Shown: positions 8,913 through 18,042, counted from the first letter of the stretch. The stretch is 43,139 nucleotides of DNA from Bacteroidota bacterium (GCA_003250395.1 QKGM01000050.1:1-43139), one strand, 5' to 3'. Translations and numbers: made by a program. Notes: generated from the letters alone by a model not told the origin.

Positions 8913-9710
8913 ATTCATTTTAGCGATTTCATTCATCGCTTTTCTTGAAAGTTGTTCACCTTCTGTTAAATATTTGCTTTCAGGATACCATGACTTCAGG
9001 TCATTAAAAGCACTAACGGCAGCCTGGTATCGCTCTTCCCGCTTGGTAGCAATACTTTTCTGAGCATAATTATAATATGACTTTACAATCAGAAACATTA
9101 CTTCCTCTTTGTACCGGGTATCAGGAAAATCTTTCATAAGGTTCTGGAAGGAAACAATTGATGCCTGATAATCTTCCATCCGGTTATAAAGTAAGGCGAT
9201 ATTATAGGCTTTTTCTTCCAGTTTACCTCTCAGTTTATCGATCAGCTCATTACAACGGGGAATTCTGTCGCTCGTGGGGTATTTATTAGCAAAAGCCTGT
9301 AGTTCTTTCAATGCTTCATAGGTTGTTGTCTGATCGAGATGATAGACCGGGGAATTCTGATAATTGCAGTAGGCATTCATAAAATAGCATTCCTCGGCAT
9401 ACTGACTGTTCGCATAATTCTGTGCAAACCGTTTAAAATAGTATGCGGCCAGAATATAATCTTCCTGATAATAATAGCAGTAGGCGTAATAGTAGGCCAT
9501 CTTTTCTGCCCGCTCAGTCCCCTTGTAAATAGGAACTAACTGATCGAAAAGTTGTAAAGCCCTGTAATAGTCCTTTTTCTCGAAAAAGGCAAGAGCAGTC
9601 TGATATTTCAAATCATTATCGCTGCCTTTCAGCAACTTCTGGTATCCGCTGCACGAACTGAGAAGTACAGCAACCAATAAAAACAGAGGAATTAAACGCT
9701 TTATCTGCAT
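8910..9710 (-). CDS. bamD: Outer membrane assembly lipoprotein BamD
   Basis: TPR-containing lipoprotein of the BAM complex, facing the periplasm. Start chosen at MQIKRLIPLFLLV (ATG at 9710), giving 266 residues. The lipobox LLSSC places the lipid-modified Cys at residue 20. Several TPR-like helix pairs follow, for example TALAFFEKKDYYRALQLFDQ, and later YAYCYYYQEDYILAAYYFKR and YNRMEDYQASIVSFQNLM. The YKEEVMFLIVKSYYNYA segment near the C-terminus is typical of BamD. It heads the rpoZ-coaBC-DUF4835-recN-fabI run. A promoter-like -7 box sits only four bases upstream of the ATG. Confidence 0.93.
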   Translation of the reverse strand: MQIKRLIPLFLLVAVLLSSCSGYQKLLKGSDNDLKYQTALAFFEKKDYYRALQLFDQLVPIYKGTERAEKMAYYYAYCYYYQEDYILAAYYFKRFAQNYANSQYAEECYFMNAYCNYQNSPVYHLDQTTTYEALKELQAFANKYPTSDRIPRCNELIDKLRGKLEEKAYNIALLYNRMEDYQASIVSFQNLMKDFPDTRYKEEVMFLIVKSYYNYAQKSIATKREERYQAAVSAFNDLKSWYPESKYLTEGEQLSRKAMNEIAKMN

Positions 9711-9714
9711 GGCA

Positions 9715-9722
9715 CAAAGGTA
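9715..9722 (-). promoter_or_regulatory. -7 box immediately upstream of bamD
   Basis: Plus-strand CAAAGGTA reads TACCTTTG on the minus strand, a perfect TAnnTTTG. Only four bases separate it from the ATG at 9710, so if used the transcript would start at or next to the start codon. Confidence 0.4.
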
Positions 9723-10002
9723 CAAAAAGTAACGAAATCAGGAACGGACAAGTGAACAGGATATTGTAATATATCCATGGTTTGCTCAATAAAGGTTATT
9801 ACTTACAGCAGCAAAACAGGAAACCGTTACCTGTTGGTGTGATATCAGAAAATCAGATACCAATGAAAAGAGAAGCAAGCCAGCCCAAAAGTTCCGATCA
9901 GTTTTTCCTGTTAATTAATACCGGCATCCTTCTTCAGTATGACAACCACACCAACAGTATTTATAATCCTTTACAGTAAAAATATTCCAGAAATAAGAAC
10001 TA

Positions 10003-10749
10003 CTACATCAGCATTCCGCCACAAACCTGTAACACCTGGCCAGTTACATAACCAGAGAGGTCAGAAGCCAGGAAGACACAAGCATTGGCAACATCCTCCG
10101 GGGTACCTCCACGTTTCAGTGGTATACCTTCAATCCAGTTCTTACGTACATCATCAGGTAATTTGGCAGTCATGGTTGTTTCAATAAAACCGGGAGCCAC
10201 AGCATTAACTCTTATATTTCTCGATCCAAGCTCCTGGGCTATGCTTTTTGTAAAGCCAATCATACCGGCTTTAGAGGCAGAATAATTCGACTGTCCTGTA
10301 TTACCGCTTACACCTACAACCGAACTCATGTTTACAATTGATCCTTTACGGGCTTTCAGCATGATACGCTGGACGGCTTTGGTCACATTGAAAACCGACT
10401 TGAGGTTTACTTTAATAACAAGGTCCCAGTCATTTTCACTCATACGCATAAGCAATTGATCGCGGGTAATACCAGCATTATTGACCAGAATATCTATCGT
10501 CCCGAAATCTTTTACAACTTCCTCAACCATCTTTTCCGTACCTGCCAGATCGCTGGCATCAGAGGCATACCCTTTACCTTTACGACCAAGCGCAGCAATT
10601 TCGGCTTCCAGTGAAGCAGCATTCTCGTCCATAACAAGATCACTGAACGCTACATCAGCCCCCTCAGAGGCAAATTTTAATGCAATGGCACGGCCAATGC
10701 CACGTGAACCTCCGGTAATCAAAGCAACCTTTCCATCTAAAAGCTTCAT
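10003..10749 (-). CDS. fabG: 3-oxoacyl-[acyl-carrier-protein] reductase FabG
   Basis: NADPH-dependent reduction of 3-oxoacyl-ACP in fatty-acid elongation. Start chosen at MKLLDGKVAL (ATG at 10749), the usual start of Bacteroidota FabG, giving 248 residues. SDR features: the cofactor motif TGGSRGIG (12-19), LVNNAG (88-93), and the catalytic tetrad Asn115, Ser143, Tyr156 and Lys160. The FIETTMTAKLPDD loop and the C-terminal YVTGQVLQVCGGM are typical of FabG within the large SDR family. Divergent from the IgGFc-type gene, with a -7 box at 10814-10821. Confidence 0.95.
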   Translation of the reverse strand: MKLLDGKVALITGGSRGIGRAIALKFASEGADVAFSDLVMDENAASLEAEIAALGRKGKGYASDASDLAGTEKMVEEVVKDFGTIDILVNNAGITRDQLLMRMSENDWDLVIKVNLKSVFNVTKAVQRIMLKARKGSIVNMSSVVGVSGNTGQSNYSASKAGMIGFTKSIAQELGSRNIRVNAVAPGFIETTMTAKLPDDVRKNWIEGIPLKRGGTPEDVANACVFLASDLSGYVTGQVLQVCGGMLM

Positions 10750-10813
10750 AGTATTCTCCATTTTAACAGTTTATCATATTAACACTATTGGCAACCACAT
10801 GCCATTAGCGATG

Positions 10814-10821
10814 CAAAAGTA
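10814..10821 (-). promoter_or_regulatory. -7 box for fabG
   Basis: Plus-strand CAAAAGTA reads TACTTTTG on the minus strand (TAnnTTTG), about 65 bases upstream of the fabG ATG. A -33 box is not obvious. Confidence 0.45.
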
Positions 10822-10879
10822 CGAAAAACATGAAAACCTGTTTTATTAATACCTGCAACCAAGGCCTACCGAAACTTTC

Positions 10880-10887
10880 TACCTTTG
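10880..10887 (+). promoter_or_regulatory. -7 box for the IgGFc-binding-type gene
   Basis: TACCTTTG matches TAnnTTTG. Transcription would start near 10894, leaving a leader of about 84 bases that contains the element shared with the next gene (10909-10952). Confidence 0.55.
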
Positions 10888-10908
10888 TATTTCTAACTTT
10901 TAAAAACA

Positions 10909-10952
10909 TTGTCTGCAACCCCGAAAGGGGGTTGTCCTGTCTGACACTTGTC
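10909..10952 (+). promoter_or_regulatory. Shared leader element, copy 1
   Basis: TTGTCTGCAACC (10909-10920), a G-rich segment that can fold as CAACCCC-gaaag-GGGGTTG, then TGTCTGACA (10938-10946) and TTGTC (10948-10952). The same blocks in the same order occur at 12988-13030 before the next gene. It lies between the -7 box and the ATG, so it is in the mRNA leader. It could be an RNA structure or a protein-binding site. Confidence 0.5.
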
Positions 10953-10977
10953 TATACAGGATAATGTCCATAAGAAA

Positions 10978-12792
10978 ATGAAAATGCTTAGAATAACCCT
11001 TTCTATCCTATTCATCGTGCTTTCGTTTGGGGCGACAGCACAAAATGATACCGAATTTTGGTTTGGCGCACCTGAGAATGAAACGAACAATAATTCCAGA
11101 GATCAACCTTTATACATTCGTGTGGCTGCTTTCAACTCTCCTGCTACCGTTACATTAAGCCAACCTGCACGAAGCAGTTTCATTCCTTTGGTTGCCAATA
11201 TACCAGCAAATGGCAATTACACCTTCGATTTAACAGCTTTCAAATCGGTTATTGAGACCCAACCACAAAACCAGGCCTTGAACTATGGTTTACGATTGGT
11301 TAGTACAACGCCTGTTACAGCCTATTATGAACAATCTAGTTTAAGTAACCCTGATATATTCACATTGAAAGGGAAAAATGCATTGGGTACAAGATTCATC
11401 ATTCCAACCCAAACGGAATACTACAATAGCCAGAGAGGTGATTTAGGCGGCCTGAAGTATTTCTGGTTTGTTGTTGTTGCAACCGAAAACAATACCCATG
11501 TAACAATTGTTCCTACCAAAGCAATTGACGGACACCCTGCAAATGTGCCATTTAACATCACGCTGCAGAAAGGACAAACCTATTCATGCAGGACTGTTGG
11601 TCAGGCCCCTTCTCAACATCCCGCTGGAACACTTGTCACTTCCGACAAACCAATCGCGGTTACTATTAACGATGATTCTGTTTGCCAATGCCAGTCGTGT
11701 TCAAATGTTGGCCCTGACTTAGTGGGAGATCAGCTTATTTCAAGTTCAATATTTGGAAAAGAGTATATCCTTGTTAAGGGATATTTTACCGATTATAATT
11801 ACCCCTACGGAACGACAGATCATGTGTATATTTATGCAGATTCTGCCAATACTGTGGTCAACATTAATGGTACTCTTTATTCACCAATCAATCAGGGGCA
11901 ATACATCGATTATGTATTCGGAGCTAATGATGCCGCTTATCTTTCCAGTACAAAACCGGTTGAAGTATTCCATCTGTCGGGTTCGAATGCACAACCTGCC
12001 GGGGCAATCATTCCCCCGATTGAGTGTACTGGCTCCAATGAAATTGTGTTTACCAAAAGTATTTCTGGAGGTTCATTCGGATTAATCATTTTTACCAGGA
12101 GTGGAAACGAAAACTATTTTACAGTTAGTTCTCCACAATCAACAAATTTTACAATCTCCGGGTCAGACTTTCAGCCGGTACCTAATACCGGAGGGCAATG
12201 GCTTTATTACAGGAACAATTCAATATTTCCGCAGGTTATTGAAAATAACGCGTATAGAGTATCAAATTCTGCTGGCTTGTTTCATTTGGGTGTCCTCTAC
12301 GGAGAAAGTTCAAGTAACGCCCGTTATGGTTTCTATTCCAACTTTGCATCAGTAAATCTTGGGCCAGATCAAACCATTTGTCCGGGGGATAGTATCCTGT
12401 TGGATGCCGGTGCTGGTAAAGATTCATATTTATGGTCACCAGGAGGCGAAACTACCCATGATATATGGATTAAAAACCCTGGAACCTATTCTGTATATGT
12501 AACCGACTATATGTGTCAATATAGTGACACCATGACGCTTGCGCATTACCCGGTACCCCCTATCGACCTGGGTGCTGATACTACAATTTGCCAGGGTTCT
12601 ACCATTACCCTCGATGCTGGTCCTGGTTTTACAGTTTATAACTGGAGTAACGGGGGACATAGCCAAACAACGGTGGTAGGCCCCGGCACCTATTCTATAT
12701 CAGCATCTACTGTCGGAAGCTGTAATTCAATGGACACCATAACTATTGGTGCACATACCCCCCCACCTATGATTATGATTAAGCACGACTGA
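10978..12792 (+). CDS. IgGFc-binding-type surface protein with two Ig-like domains
   Basis: 604 residues from the ATG at 10978. The signal peptide is MKMLRITLSILFIVLSFGATA (1-21), with the mature end at QNDTEFWFG. Residues about 22-445 resemble the IgGFc-binding N-terminal domain found in Bacteroidota surface proteins: an N-terminal DTEFWFGAPE, a long beta-rich body, HVYIYADSANTVVNINGT, and IPPIECTGSNEIVFTKS. Two short Ig-like domains follow, at about 455-520 and 525-592. Each opens LGPDQTICPGDS or LGADTTICQGST and contains a Y-L-W / Y-N-W core. The protein ends MIKHD at the stop and has no recognisable type A or type B type IX sorting domain. That ending is shared with the four paralogues downstream. 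Predicted secreted; adhesion is inferred from the domain type only. Confidence 0.85.
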   Translation: MKMLRITLSILFIVLSFGATAQNDTEFWFGAPENETNNNSRDQPLYIRVAAFNSPATVTLSQPARSSFIPLVANIPANGNYTFDLTAFKSVIETQPQNQALNYGLRLVSTTPVTAYYEQSSLSNPDIFTLKGKNALGTRFIIPTQTEYYNSQRGDLGGLKYFWFVVVATENNTHVTIVPTKAIDGHPANVPFNITLQKGQTYSCRTVGQAPSQHPAGTLVTSDKPIAVTINDDSVCQCQSCSNVGPDLVGDQLISSSIFGKEYILVKGYFTDYNYPYGTTDHVYIYADSANTVVNINGTLYSPINQGQYIDYVFGANDAAYLSSTKPVEVFHLSGSNAQPAGAIIPPIECTGSNEIVFTKSISGGSFGLIIFTRSGNENYFTVSSPQSTNFTISGSDFQPVPNTGGQWLYYRNNSIFPQVIENNAYRVSNSAGLFHLGVLYGESSSNARYGFYSNFASVNLGPDQTICPGDSILLDAGAGKDSYLWSPGGETTHDIWIKNPGTYSVYVTDYMCQYSDTMTLAHYPVPPIDLGADTTICQGSTITLDAGPGFTVYNWSNGGHSQTTVVGPGTYSISASTVGSCNSMDTITIGAHTPPPMIMIKHD

Positions 12793-12958
12793 TTTTTTCT
12801 CTTCTCATTTTTCGCTTCCGGATCTTGCAGATTACACTTTCATGGATCTCTTGTTTAACTGATTGGGTAAATCGAGGGGATAACTGAAGGATTTTCTATA
12901 AACGGGCTACATTTCCTTACTTGAAACCGCTAAATTCTAATCAATATTAGAATGTTAC

Positions 12959-12966
12959 TATATTTG
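12959..12966 (+). promoter_or_regulatory. -7 box for the first AEGTKE paralogue
   Basis: TATATTTG matches TAnnTTTG. Transcription would start near 12973, leaving a leader of about 74 bases that contains the second copy of the shared element. Confidence 0.5.
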
Positions 12967-12987
12967 TATTTTATACAATTCTTATTC

Positions 12988-13030
12988 TTGTCTGCAACCA
13001 AACAGGGAGGGATTGTGTCTGACAATTGTC
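12988..13030 (+). promoter_or_regulatory. Shared leader element, copy 2
   Basis: TTGTCTGCAACC (12988-12999), a G-rich middle, TGTCTGACA (13016-13024), then ATTGTC. The last part includes the perfect palindrome TGACAATTGTCA. The first and last blocks are identical to copy 1 at 10909-10952 while the coding sequences around them differ, which suggests common regulation. Confidence 0.5.
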
Positions 13031-13046
13031 ATAACCGGATGATAAT

Positions 13047-14867
13047 ATGAGGAGAATGAATTTACTGGAAACCAGTCTGCTGATTATTAAGCAGAAAAAA
13101 TCGATTTTGACGACTAACCATAATTTGTTTCTTAAAAGCGTAATTATTTTGTCGCTCTTGTTCCAGGGTAATAATCTTAAGGCAGAAGGTACAAAAGAGA
13201 TTATGAAACCTACCTCGGATACAACTCAGGACAACGCCAGATTTGTATTAAGTAAAGCACAGTCTACAGGAGGTATTTATGGGTATTTTGCTGTCCCACA
13301 AGCTAATGAAGACGAACAAATATGGTTCACAGTATCATCGACAACTGAAAAGGTTTTCTACGGCATGAACTGGGGAACAGGAAGTCCGTCAGGAACTTAT
13401 TGTATAAAAGATCATAATCATAATATAGTTAAGTCCTGGGGGCCGGTACCTACAACCGGAGCAGGATATATTCAATACTATTCCCAGGCATCAAAAGGGC
13501 CATCTCAAATTACACCGGGAGGATACAATGCATTAGTCTTTAATCCGCCATTAGCAGGAGACTATTACATTCAATTTGATTATAACCCCGGTGGGATGGA
13601 TATAAGGATTAAGTACCTTGACATCACTGTTGCGACCGCAGCTAACATCGCAATACTAGGTCGCGTATGGTCAAAAGACTGGTTTCTAAGTACTGAAGGC
13701 AGTACAAAAACTTTTAAAGGTAAGATGTATCCATACTCAGACGATATGATTGTAACGGAAATTGACTTTGATCAAATGATGCCCTATTATTTCCGGGTAA
13801 GTTGTAATTCTAACGGATGCAATAGCACTGAAACCTTTACATTAGCCAGAATGTCTCGTGCTGGAAGAAGTACTTATCCACAATACAGGATTTTCCTGAA
13901 TAACCCTGACCCAGTACTTTATCCATCAGGGGTTATTGGTAACGTGGACTCGGTACGAACTGTAAATGATTGTGATGGGCTGGTGAATACTTCAATTTAC
14001 GTTAATAAAACGGGAATAGTTGAGATGCTACTGAATGTTGATCCTACACCCGGGTATCAACCCCAGGATGTTCTGCTATCTATGGATGTCCAGGCTGGCA
14101 AACCAAATATTCTGGTGTGGGATGGGAATAATGGCTATGGAAACCCTGTTCCAAACGGGACAATTATAACTTTGGCAATCACCTATATTAACGGACTGAC
14201 AAATCTGCCAATGTACGACGTTGAGGGGTGCAACAATGGGTTTAAAGTTGCCCTGGTCAGACCCTCAGGGCCTGTACCTAAAGTTTTCTGGGATGATATT
14301 AATGTTGGAGGAAGTCAGGAATTTAATGGTTGCCTATCGACACCTACGACAGGATGTCATTCATGGCCATATAGCACTGTGTTTAGTCTGGGAAATGAAA
14401 GAACAATTAACACATGGTGGTATTCTATTTCAACCGCAGTAGCGCCTATATCTTTCCAATTCCGGCGATCAAATTTTATTCAGCAAAACTTAATTGTTTG
14501 TCAGGGGGATTCTCTGCTCATCTTTGGACAGTGGCAAAGCCAGCCTGGTGTTTTTACAGATGTTACGACAAATTTCATGGGTTGTGATTCTACAACTGAA
14601 ATAACATTGGTTGTGAAACCAGGACCAGTATTAGAACTCGGCCCTGATCAGATACTTTGTCAGGGAGGATCGACAGTATTGGATGCCACAGGGCCATCCG
14701 GGACAACCTACCTGTGGAATACAGGTGCGACGACTCCAACAATTACGGTCAATACCACCAATACTTATTCTGTTACTATAACTGCCAGCAATGGATGCGT
14801 CAAATCTGATGCTGTTTATATATTGGCAACACCATTCATATTGCCAAAGCCCATAAAACACAATTAA
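13047..14867 (+). CDS. Secreted AEGTKE-family surface protein, paralogue 1
   Basis: 606 residues, function unknown. Long signal peptide (about 1-46, with h-region FLKSVIILSLLF) and predicted mature start AEGTKEIMKP. The core, about residues 70-450, is shared with the three paralogues. Markers are GYNALVFNPPLAGDYYIQFD, a P-Y-S-D-D turn after KMY, FRVSCNSNGCN (paired Cys), PQYRIFLNNPDP, YINGLTNLPMYDVE, VFWDDINVGG, and NTWWYS. A cysteine-containing segment, LIVCQGDSLLIFGQW to MGCDST, and one Ig-like domain (LELGPDQILCQGGS to AVYILA) follow. The C-terminus is ILPKPIKHN. No type IX sorting domain is visible. The next paralogue starts 20 bases later, so the two are co-transcribed. Confidence 0.8.
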   Translation: MRRMNLLETSLLIIKQKKSILTTNHNLFLKSVIILSLLFQGNNLKAEGTKEIMKPTSDTTQDNARFVLSKAQSTGGIYGYFAVPQANEDEQIWFTVSSTTEKVFYGMNWGTGSPSGTYCIKDHNHNIVKSWGPVPTTGAGYIQYYSQASKGPSQITPGGYNALVFNPPLAGDYYIQFDYNPGGMDIRIKYLDITVATAANIAILGRVWSKDWFLSTEGSTKTFKGKMYPYSDDMIVTEIDFDQMMPYYFRVSCNSNGCNSTETFTLARMSRAGRSTYPQYRIFLNNPDPVLYPSGVIGNVDSVRTVNDCDGLVNTSIYVNKTGIVEMLLNVDPTPGYQPQDVLLSMDVQAGKPNILVWDGNNGYGNPVPNGTIITLAITYINGLTNLPMYDVEGCNNGFKVALVRPSGPVPKVFWDDINVGGSQEFNGCLSTPTTGCHSWPYSTVFSLGNERTINTWWYSISTAVAPISFQFRRSNFIQQNLIVCQGDSLLIFGQWQSQPGVFTDVTTNFMGCDSTTEITLVVKPGPVLELGPDQILCQGGSTVLDATGPSGTTYLWNTGATTPTITVNTTNTYSVTITASNGCVKSDAVYILATPFILPKPIKHN

Positions 14868-14887
14868 TCTGTCTTCCGCAGAAGGCC

Positions 14888-16621
14888 ATGCACCTTAGTC
14901 TTCGATTCATTCTGTTGTTTATCAGCCTTCCACTACTATCCATTGCCGAAGGGACAAAAGAACTGATGCCATACCCTTCCGACAGTATCGGGAAAGGTGT
15001 AATTGTAGCCTCAAGGAACGGAGCTCCCAATAACTATGGTTTTTTTGCAGTTCCTCAGGCCAATGCAAACAATCGGCTATACTTCTCAGTATCCTCTGCT
15101 TCAGAACATGTTTACATAGGGATGCAATGGCTCTACCTTACTCCCGGCCGGTTTCTTATAAAAAACAGTGCAGGCATCAAGGTTTTGGATACGACAGATG
15201 TCCCGGTATACGGGTCAGGTTATATTCCTGATTATTACAGTGCAATTGCCGGACCATCCATAGTTGCGTCAGGAGGTTATAATGCTATGCTTTTCAACCC
15301 GCCTGCGGCCGGCGATTACTTCATCGAATTTATCTATACCATTGTTATCGGATCGGAACAGCCCGACGCGGTGCTCCGTTACTTTGATCTCACGGTTACC
15401 ACGGCTGGAAATGTACCCATACCCGGAAGACTTTGGTCGAGAAACTGGTACCTGAGCACCATGGGCGATCAGAATGAATTCGTATTTAATGGTAAAATGT
15501 ATGCCTATTCTGATGACCAGATTGTAACCGAGATTAATTTCAATGGCATGAAGCCTTATCTGTTCAGAGTCGGGTGCAATAAAAATGGTTGTAACAACTA
15601 TGAGCCATTCGAACTGGCTCGCAAATCGCGTACAGAGAACTCGATCAACCCTCAGTATAAAATCTTTCTTAACGACCCCGACCCTCTGCTCTACCCTACC
15701 GGAGTTCCGGGGCAACTCACTTCGGTGATAACTTCAAATCCATGCGACGGAACAGTTGTCATGGCAATAGAAGCAACTAAAGATGGTACCGTGAGCGTGA
15801 TGATCGACATCAACCCTTTGCCGGGTTATCAGCCCGAGGATGTAAACCTTACAGGTGATATTCTGGCTGGTACAACCAACCTGATTACCTGGAATGGGAT
15901 AAACGGACAGGGGTTGCCCGTTGCCAACGGTACTCCCGTCATCATCAGCGTTACCTATATAAATGGACTCACCAATCTCCCTCTTTACGATATCGAAGCC
16001 AACAGTCATGGATTTATCGTAAATCTGGTTCGGCCTGCCGGACCTAAACCGGCACTCTACTGGGATGATTCCAATGTTGGTGGCAGCCGTCAGTTGGATG
16101 GATGCCTCACAGCCACAGGATGTCATACATGGGCCTACGCGGTAGGAAACATCAATACAGTCAACACCTGGTGGTATGCCTTTACGGATGATTGGCCCCC
16201 TTTTGTTCTCAATTACAGACGCGATCAGACTGTTTTACAGCAAGAAAGAATTTGTCCTGACGACAGCCTGCTTTTTGCTGGGTCGTGGATCACAACTGCC
16301 GGTCTCTACTCCCACACATTCACTGCTGTACTGGGTTGCGATTCAATTGTAAACCTCGACCTTACCATTAAACCGGGGCCAGTCGTTGCTTTCGGGCCAG
16401 ATACCACCCTCTGTCAGAATGCCTCACTTACACTTCAGTCAACCACAGGAACCGGATTCACTTATCTGTGGAATACAGGTGCTACAACACCCTCTATTAC
16501 GGTATCATCTACAGGCACCTATTCCCTGGTGGCAACCGCTCCCAATGGTTGTTCAGACAGCGATTCCATTAACGTTACAGCCGCACCTGTAATACTTCCC
16601 AAACAGATTTTGCACGATTGA
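14888..16621 (+). CDS. Secreted AEGTKE-family surface protein, paralogue 2
   Basis: 577 residues with a clean signal peptide (1-20, MHLSLRFILLFISLPLLSIA) and predicted mature start AEGTKELMP. The same core as paralogue 1: MYAYSDDQIVTEINFNGMKP, FRVGCNKNGCN, PQYKIFLNDPDPLLYPTGV, INPLPGYQPEDVNL, YINGLTNLPLYDIE, LYWDDSNVGG, and NTWWYAF. A Cys-bounded segment (RICPDDSLLFAGSW to LGCDSI) and one Ig-like domain (FGPDTTLCQNAS to DSINVT) follow. It ends ILPKQILHD, the variant form of the shared C-terminus. By eye the codons are more GC-rich than in paralogue 1. The repeat island begins right after it. Confidence 0.8.
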   Translation: MHLSLRFILLFISLPLLSIAEGTKELMPYPSDSIGKGVIVASRNGAPNNYGFFAVPQANANNRLYFSVSSASEHVYIGMQWLYLTPGRFLIKNSAGIKVLDTTDVPVYGSGYIPDYYSAIAGPSIVASGGYNAMLFNPPAAGDYFIEFIYTIVIGSEQPDAVLRYFDLTVTTAGNVPIPGRLWSRNWYLSTMGDQNEFVFNGKMYAYSDDQIVTEINFNGMKPYLFRVGCNKNGCNNYEPFELARKSRTENSINPQYKIFLNDPDPLLYPTGVPGQLTSVITSNPCDGTVVMAIEATKDGTVSVMIDINPLPGYQPEDVNLTGDILAGTTNLITWNGINGQGLPVANGTPVIISVTYINGLTNLPLYDIEANSHGFIVNLVRPAGPKPALYWDDSNVGGSRQLDGCLTATGCHTWAYAVGNINTVNTWWYAFTDDWPPFVLNYRRDQTVLQQERICPDDSLLFAGSWITTAGLYSHTFTAVLGCDSIVNLDLTIKPGPVVAFGPDTTLCQNASLTLQSTTGTGFTYLWNTGATTPSITVSSTGTYSLVATAPNGCSDSDSINVTAAPVILPKQILHD

Positions 16622-16821
16622 CTTGTTGGAGTGACTCTATCTACTGATAGTTTTTAGAGGGTTTTGATTGAGATTTGCAATGGTTGGTTATTTATAATAA
16701 GATAGTTTCATGTAGATAAACCGGACTTGAGTACAGAATCACTGTCTGAAATGAATGTCGGGTTGCGCCCCTAATATTGTCACCACATCAGAATTTCAAA
16801 TCAGGTTTATTTAATATTAAA

Positions 16822-16849
16822 AAAGCCGGAAGCAGTGCATTCCGGCTTT
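16822..16849. terminator. Hairpin terminator after the first paralogue pair
   Basis: AAAGCCGGAA (16822-16831), an 8-base loop, and TTCCGGCTTT (16840-16849) form a perfect 10-bp stem about 200 bases past the stop at 16621. The U-tract is stronger on the minus strand (A-run upstream on plus), so it may work in both directions. Confidence 0.6.
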
Positions 16850-16905
16850 ATTAGGTTCTTATCTATTAACAGTGGGTAACTCATCTGCAAAATAGGTTAA
16901 TTTTT

Positions 16906-16998
16906 CAGGGGCGTAGCCCTGATATCTGTTCGCTGTTGTACCACTCAAAAAGATATCTTGGGTCGTAATTCGCTTATTTTATTACAGGGCTACGCCCC
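16906..16998. repeat. 93-bp nested inverted repeat, copy A
   Basis: Perfect 14-bp outer arms GGGGCGTAGCCCTG and CAGGGCTACGCCCC enclose a second inverted pair GATATCT and AGATATC. Near identical to copies B to E. Confidence 0.9.
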
Positions 16999-17218
16999 TT
17001 TATTACTGGTATTTTCATTTGTATTACGAAGATTTTAGGGCTAACGCCCCTTTTCTCCAACAGCGATACTCATTTATTCTCTTGTACTCGTATTTATTTT
17101 ATGGGCGTAGTCCTGTTTTCTTCGTAACAAACAGATAATGTAGATTTTCTTCCATTCGTAAATATTTCAGGGGCGTAGCCCTGTGTTCTTCGTAACAAGC
17201 AGATAGTATAGAATAAGC

Positions 17219-17311
17219 CAGGGGCGTAGCCCTGATATCTGTTCGCTGTTGTACTACTCAAAAAGATATCTTGGGTCGTAATTCGCTTATTTTATTACAG
17301 GGCTACGCCCC
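17219..17311. repeat. 93-bp nested inverted repeat, copy B
   Basis: Same structure as copy A, with one base difference visible in the loop (tacta for tacca). Confidence 0.9.
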
Positions 17312-17462
17312 TTTATTACTGGTATTTTCATTTGTATTACGAAGATTATAGGGCTTACGCCCCTTTTCTCTCGCAACTACACTCGTTTATTTTCTTGCAC
17401 TCGTAAATTTCTAGGGGCGTAGCCCTGAGTTCTTCGTAACTAACAGATAGTGTAGAATAAGT

Positions 17463-17555
17463 TATGGGCGTAGCCCTGATATCTGTTCGCTGCTGTATTA
17501 CTCAAAAAGATATCTTGGGTCGTAATTCGCTTATTTTATTACAGGGCTACGCGCC
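17463..17555. repeat. 93-bp nested inverted repeat, copy C
   Basis: Same element with mutated arms (TATGGGCG at the left end, ACGCGCC at the right end) and a loop variant shared with copy D. Confidence 0.88.
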
Positions 17556-17705
17556 TTTTCTCTCGCCACTACACTCGTTTATTTTCTTGCACTCGTAAAT
17601 TTCTAGGGGCGTAGCCCTGTTTTCTTCATAAGAAATAGATATTGTAGAATAAGTCAGGGGCGTAGCCCTGCGTTCTTCGTAACAAACAGACAGTGTAGAA
17701 TATGC

Positions 17706-17798
17706 CAGGGGCGTAGCCCTGATATCTGTTCGCTGCTGTATTACTCAAAAAGATATCTTGGGTCGTAATTCGCTTATTTTATTACAGGGCTACGCCCC
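17706..17798. repeat. 93-bp nested inverted repeat, copy D
   Basis: Intact outer arms as in copies A and B. The loop variant (gctgctgtatta) matches copy C. Confidence 0.9.
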
Positions 17799-17949
17799 TT
17801 CATTGCTGGCATTTTCATTTGTATTACGAAGATTATAGGGCTTACGCCCCTTTTCTCTCGCAACTACACTCGTTTATTTTCTTGCACTCGTAAATTTCCA
17901 GGGGCGTAGCCCTGTTTTCTTCATAAGAAATAGATATTGTAGAATAAGT

Positions 17950-18042
17950 TAGGGGCGTAGCCCTGATATCTGTTCGCTGTTGTACTACTCAAAAAGATAT
18001 CTTGGGTCGTAATTCGCTTATTTTATAACAGGGCTACGCCCC
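17950..18042. repeat. 93-bp nested inverted repeat, copy E
   Basis: Last copy. The left arm starts TAGGGG and the right arm is preceded by ATAACAGGG in place of ATTACAGGG. The loop matches copy B. Confidence 0.9.

Noticed and set aside
9782..9979. A 65-residue plus-strand open frame between bamD and fabG
   Set aside because: Opposite to both neighbours, with no signal or motif, and overlapping the complementary segments noted there.
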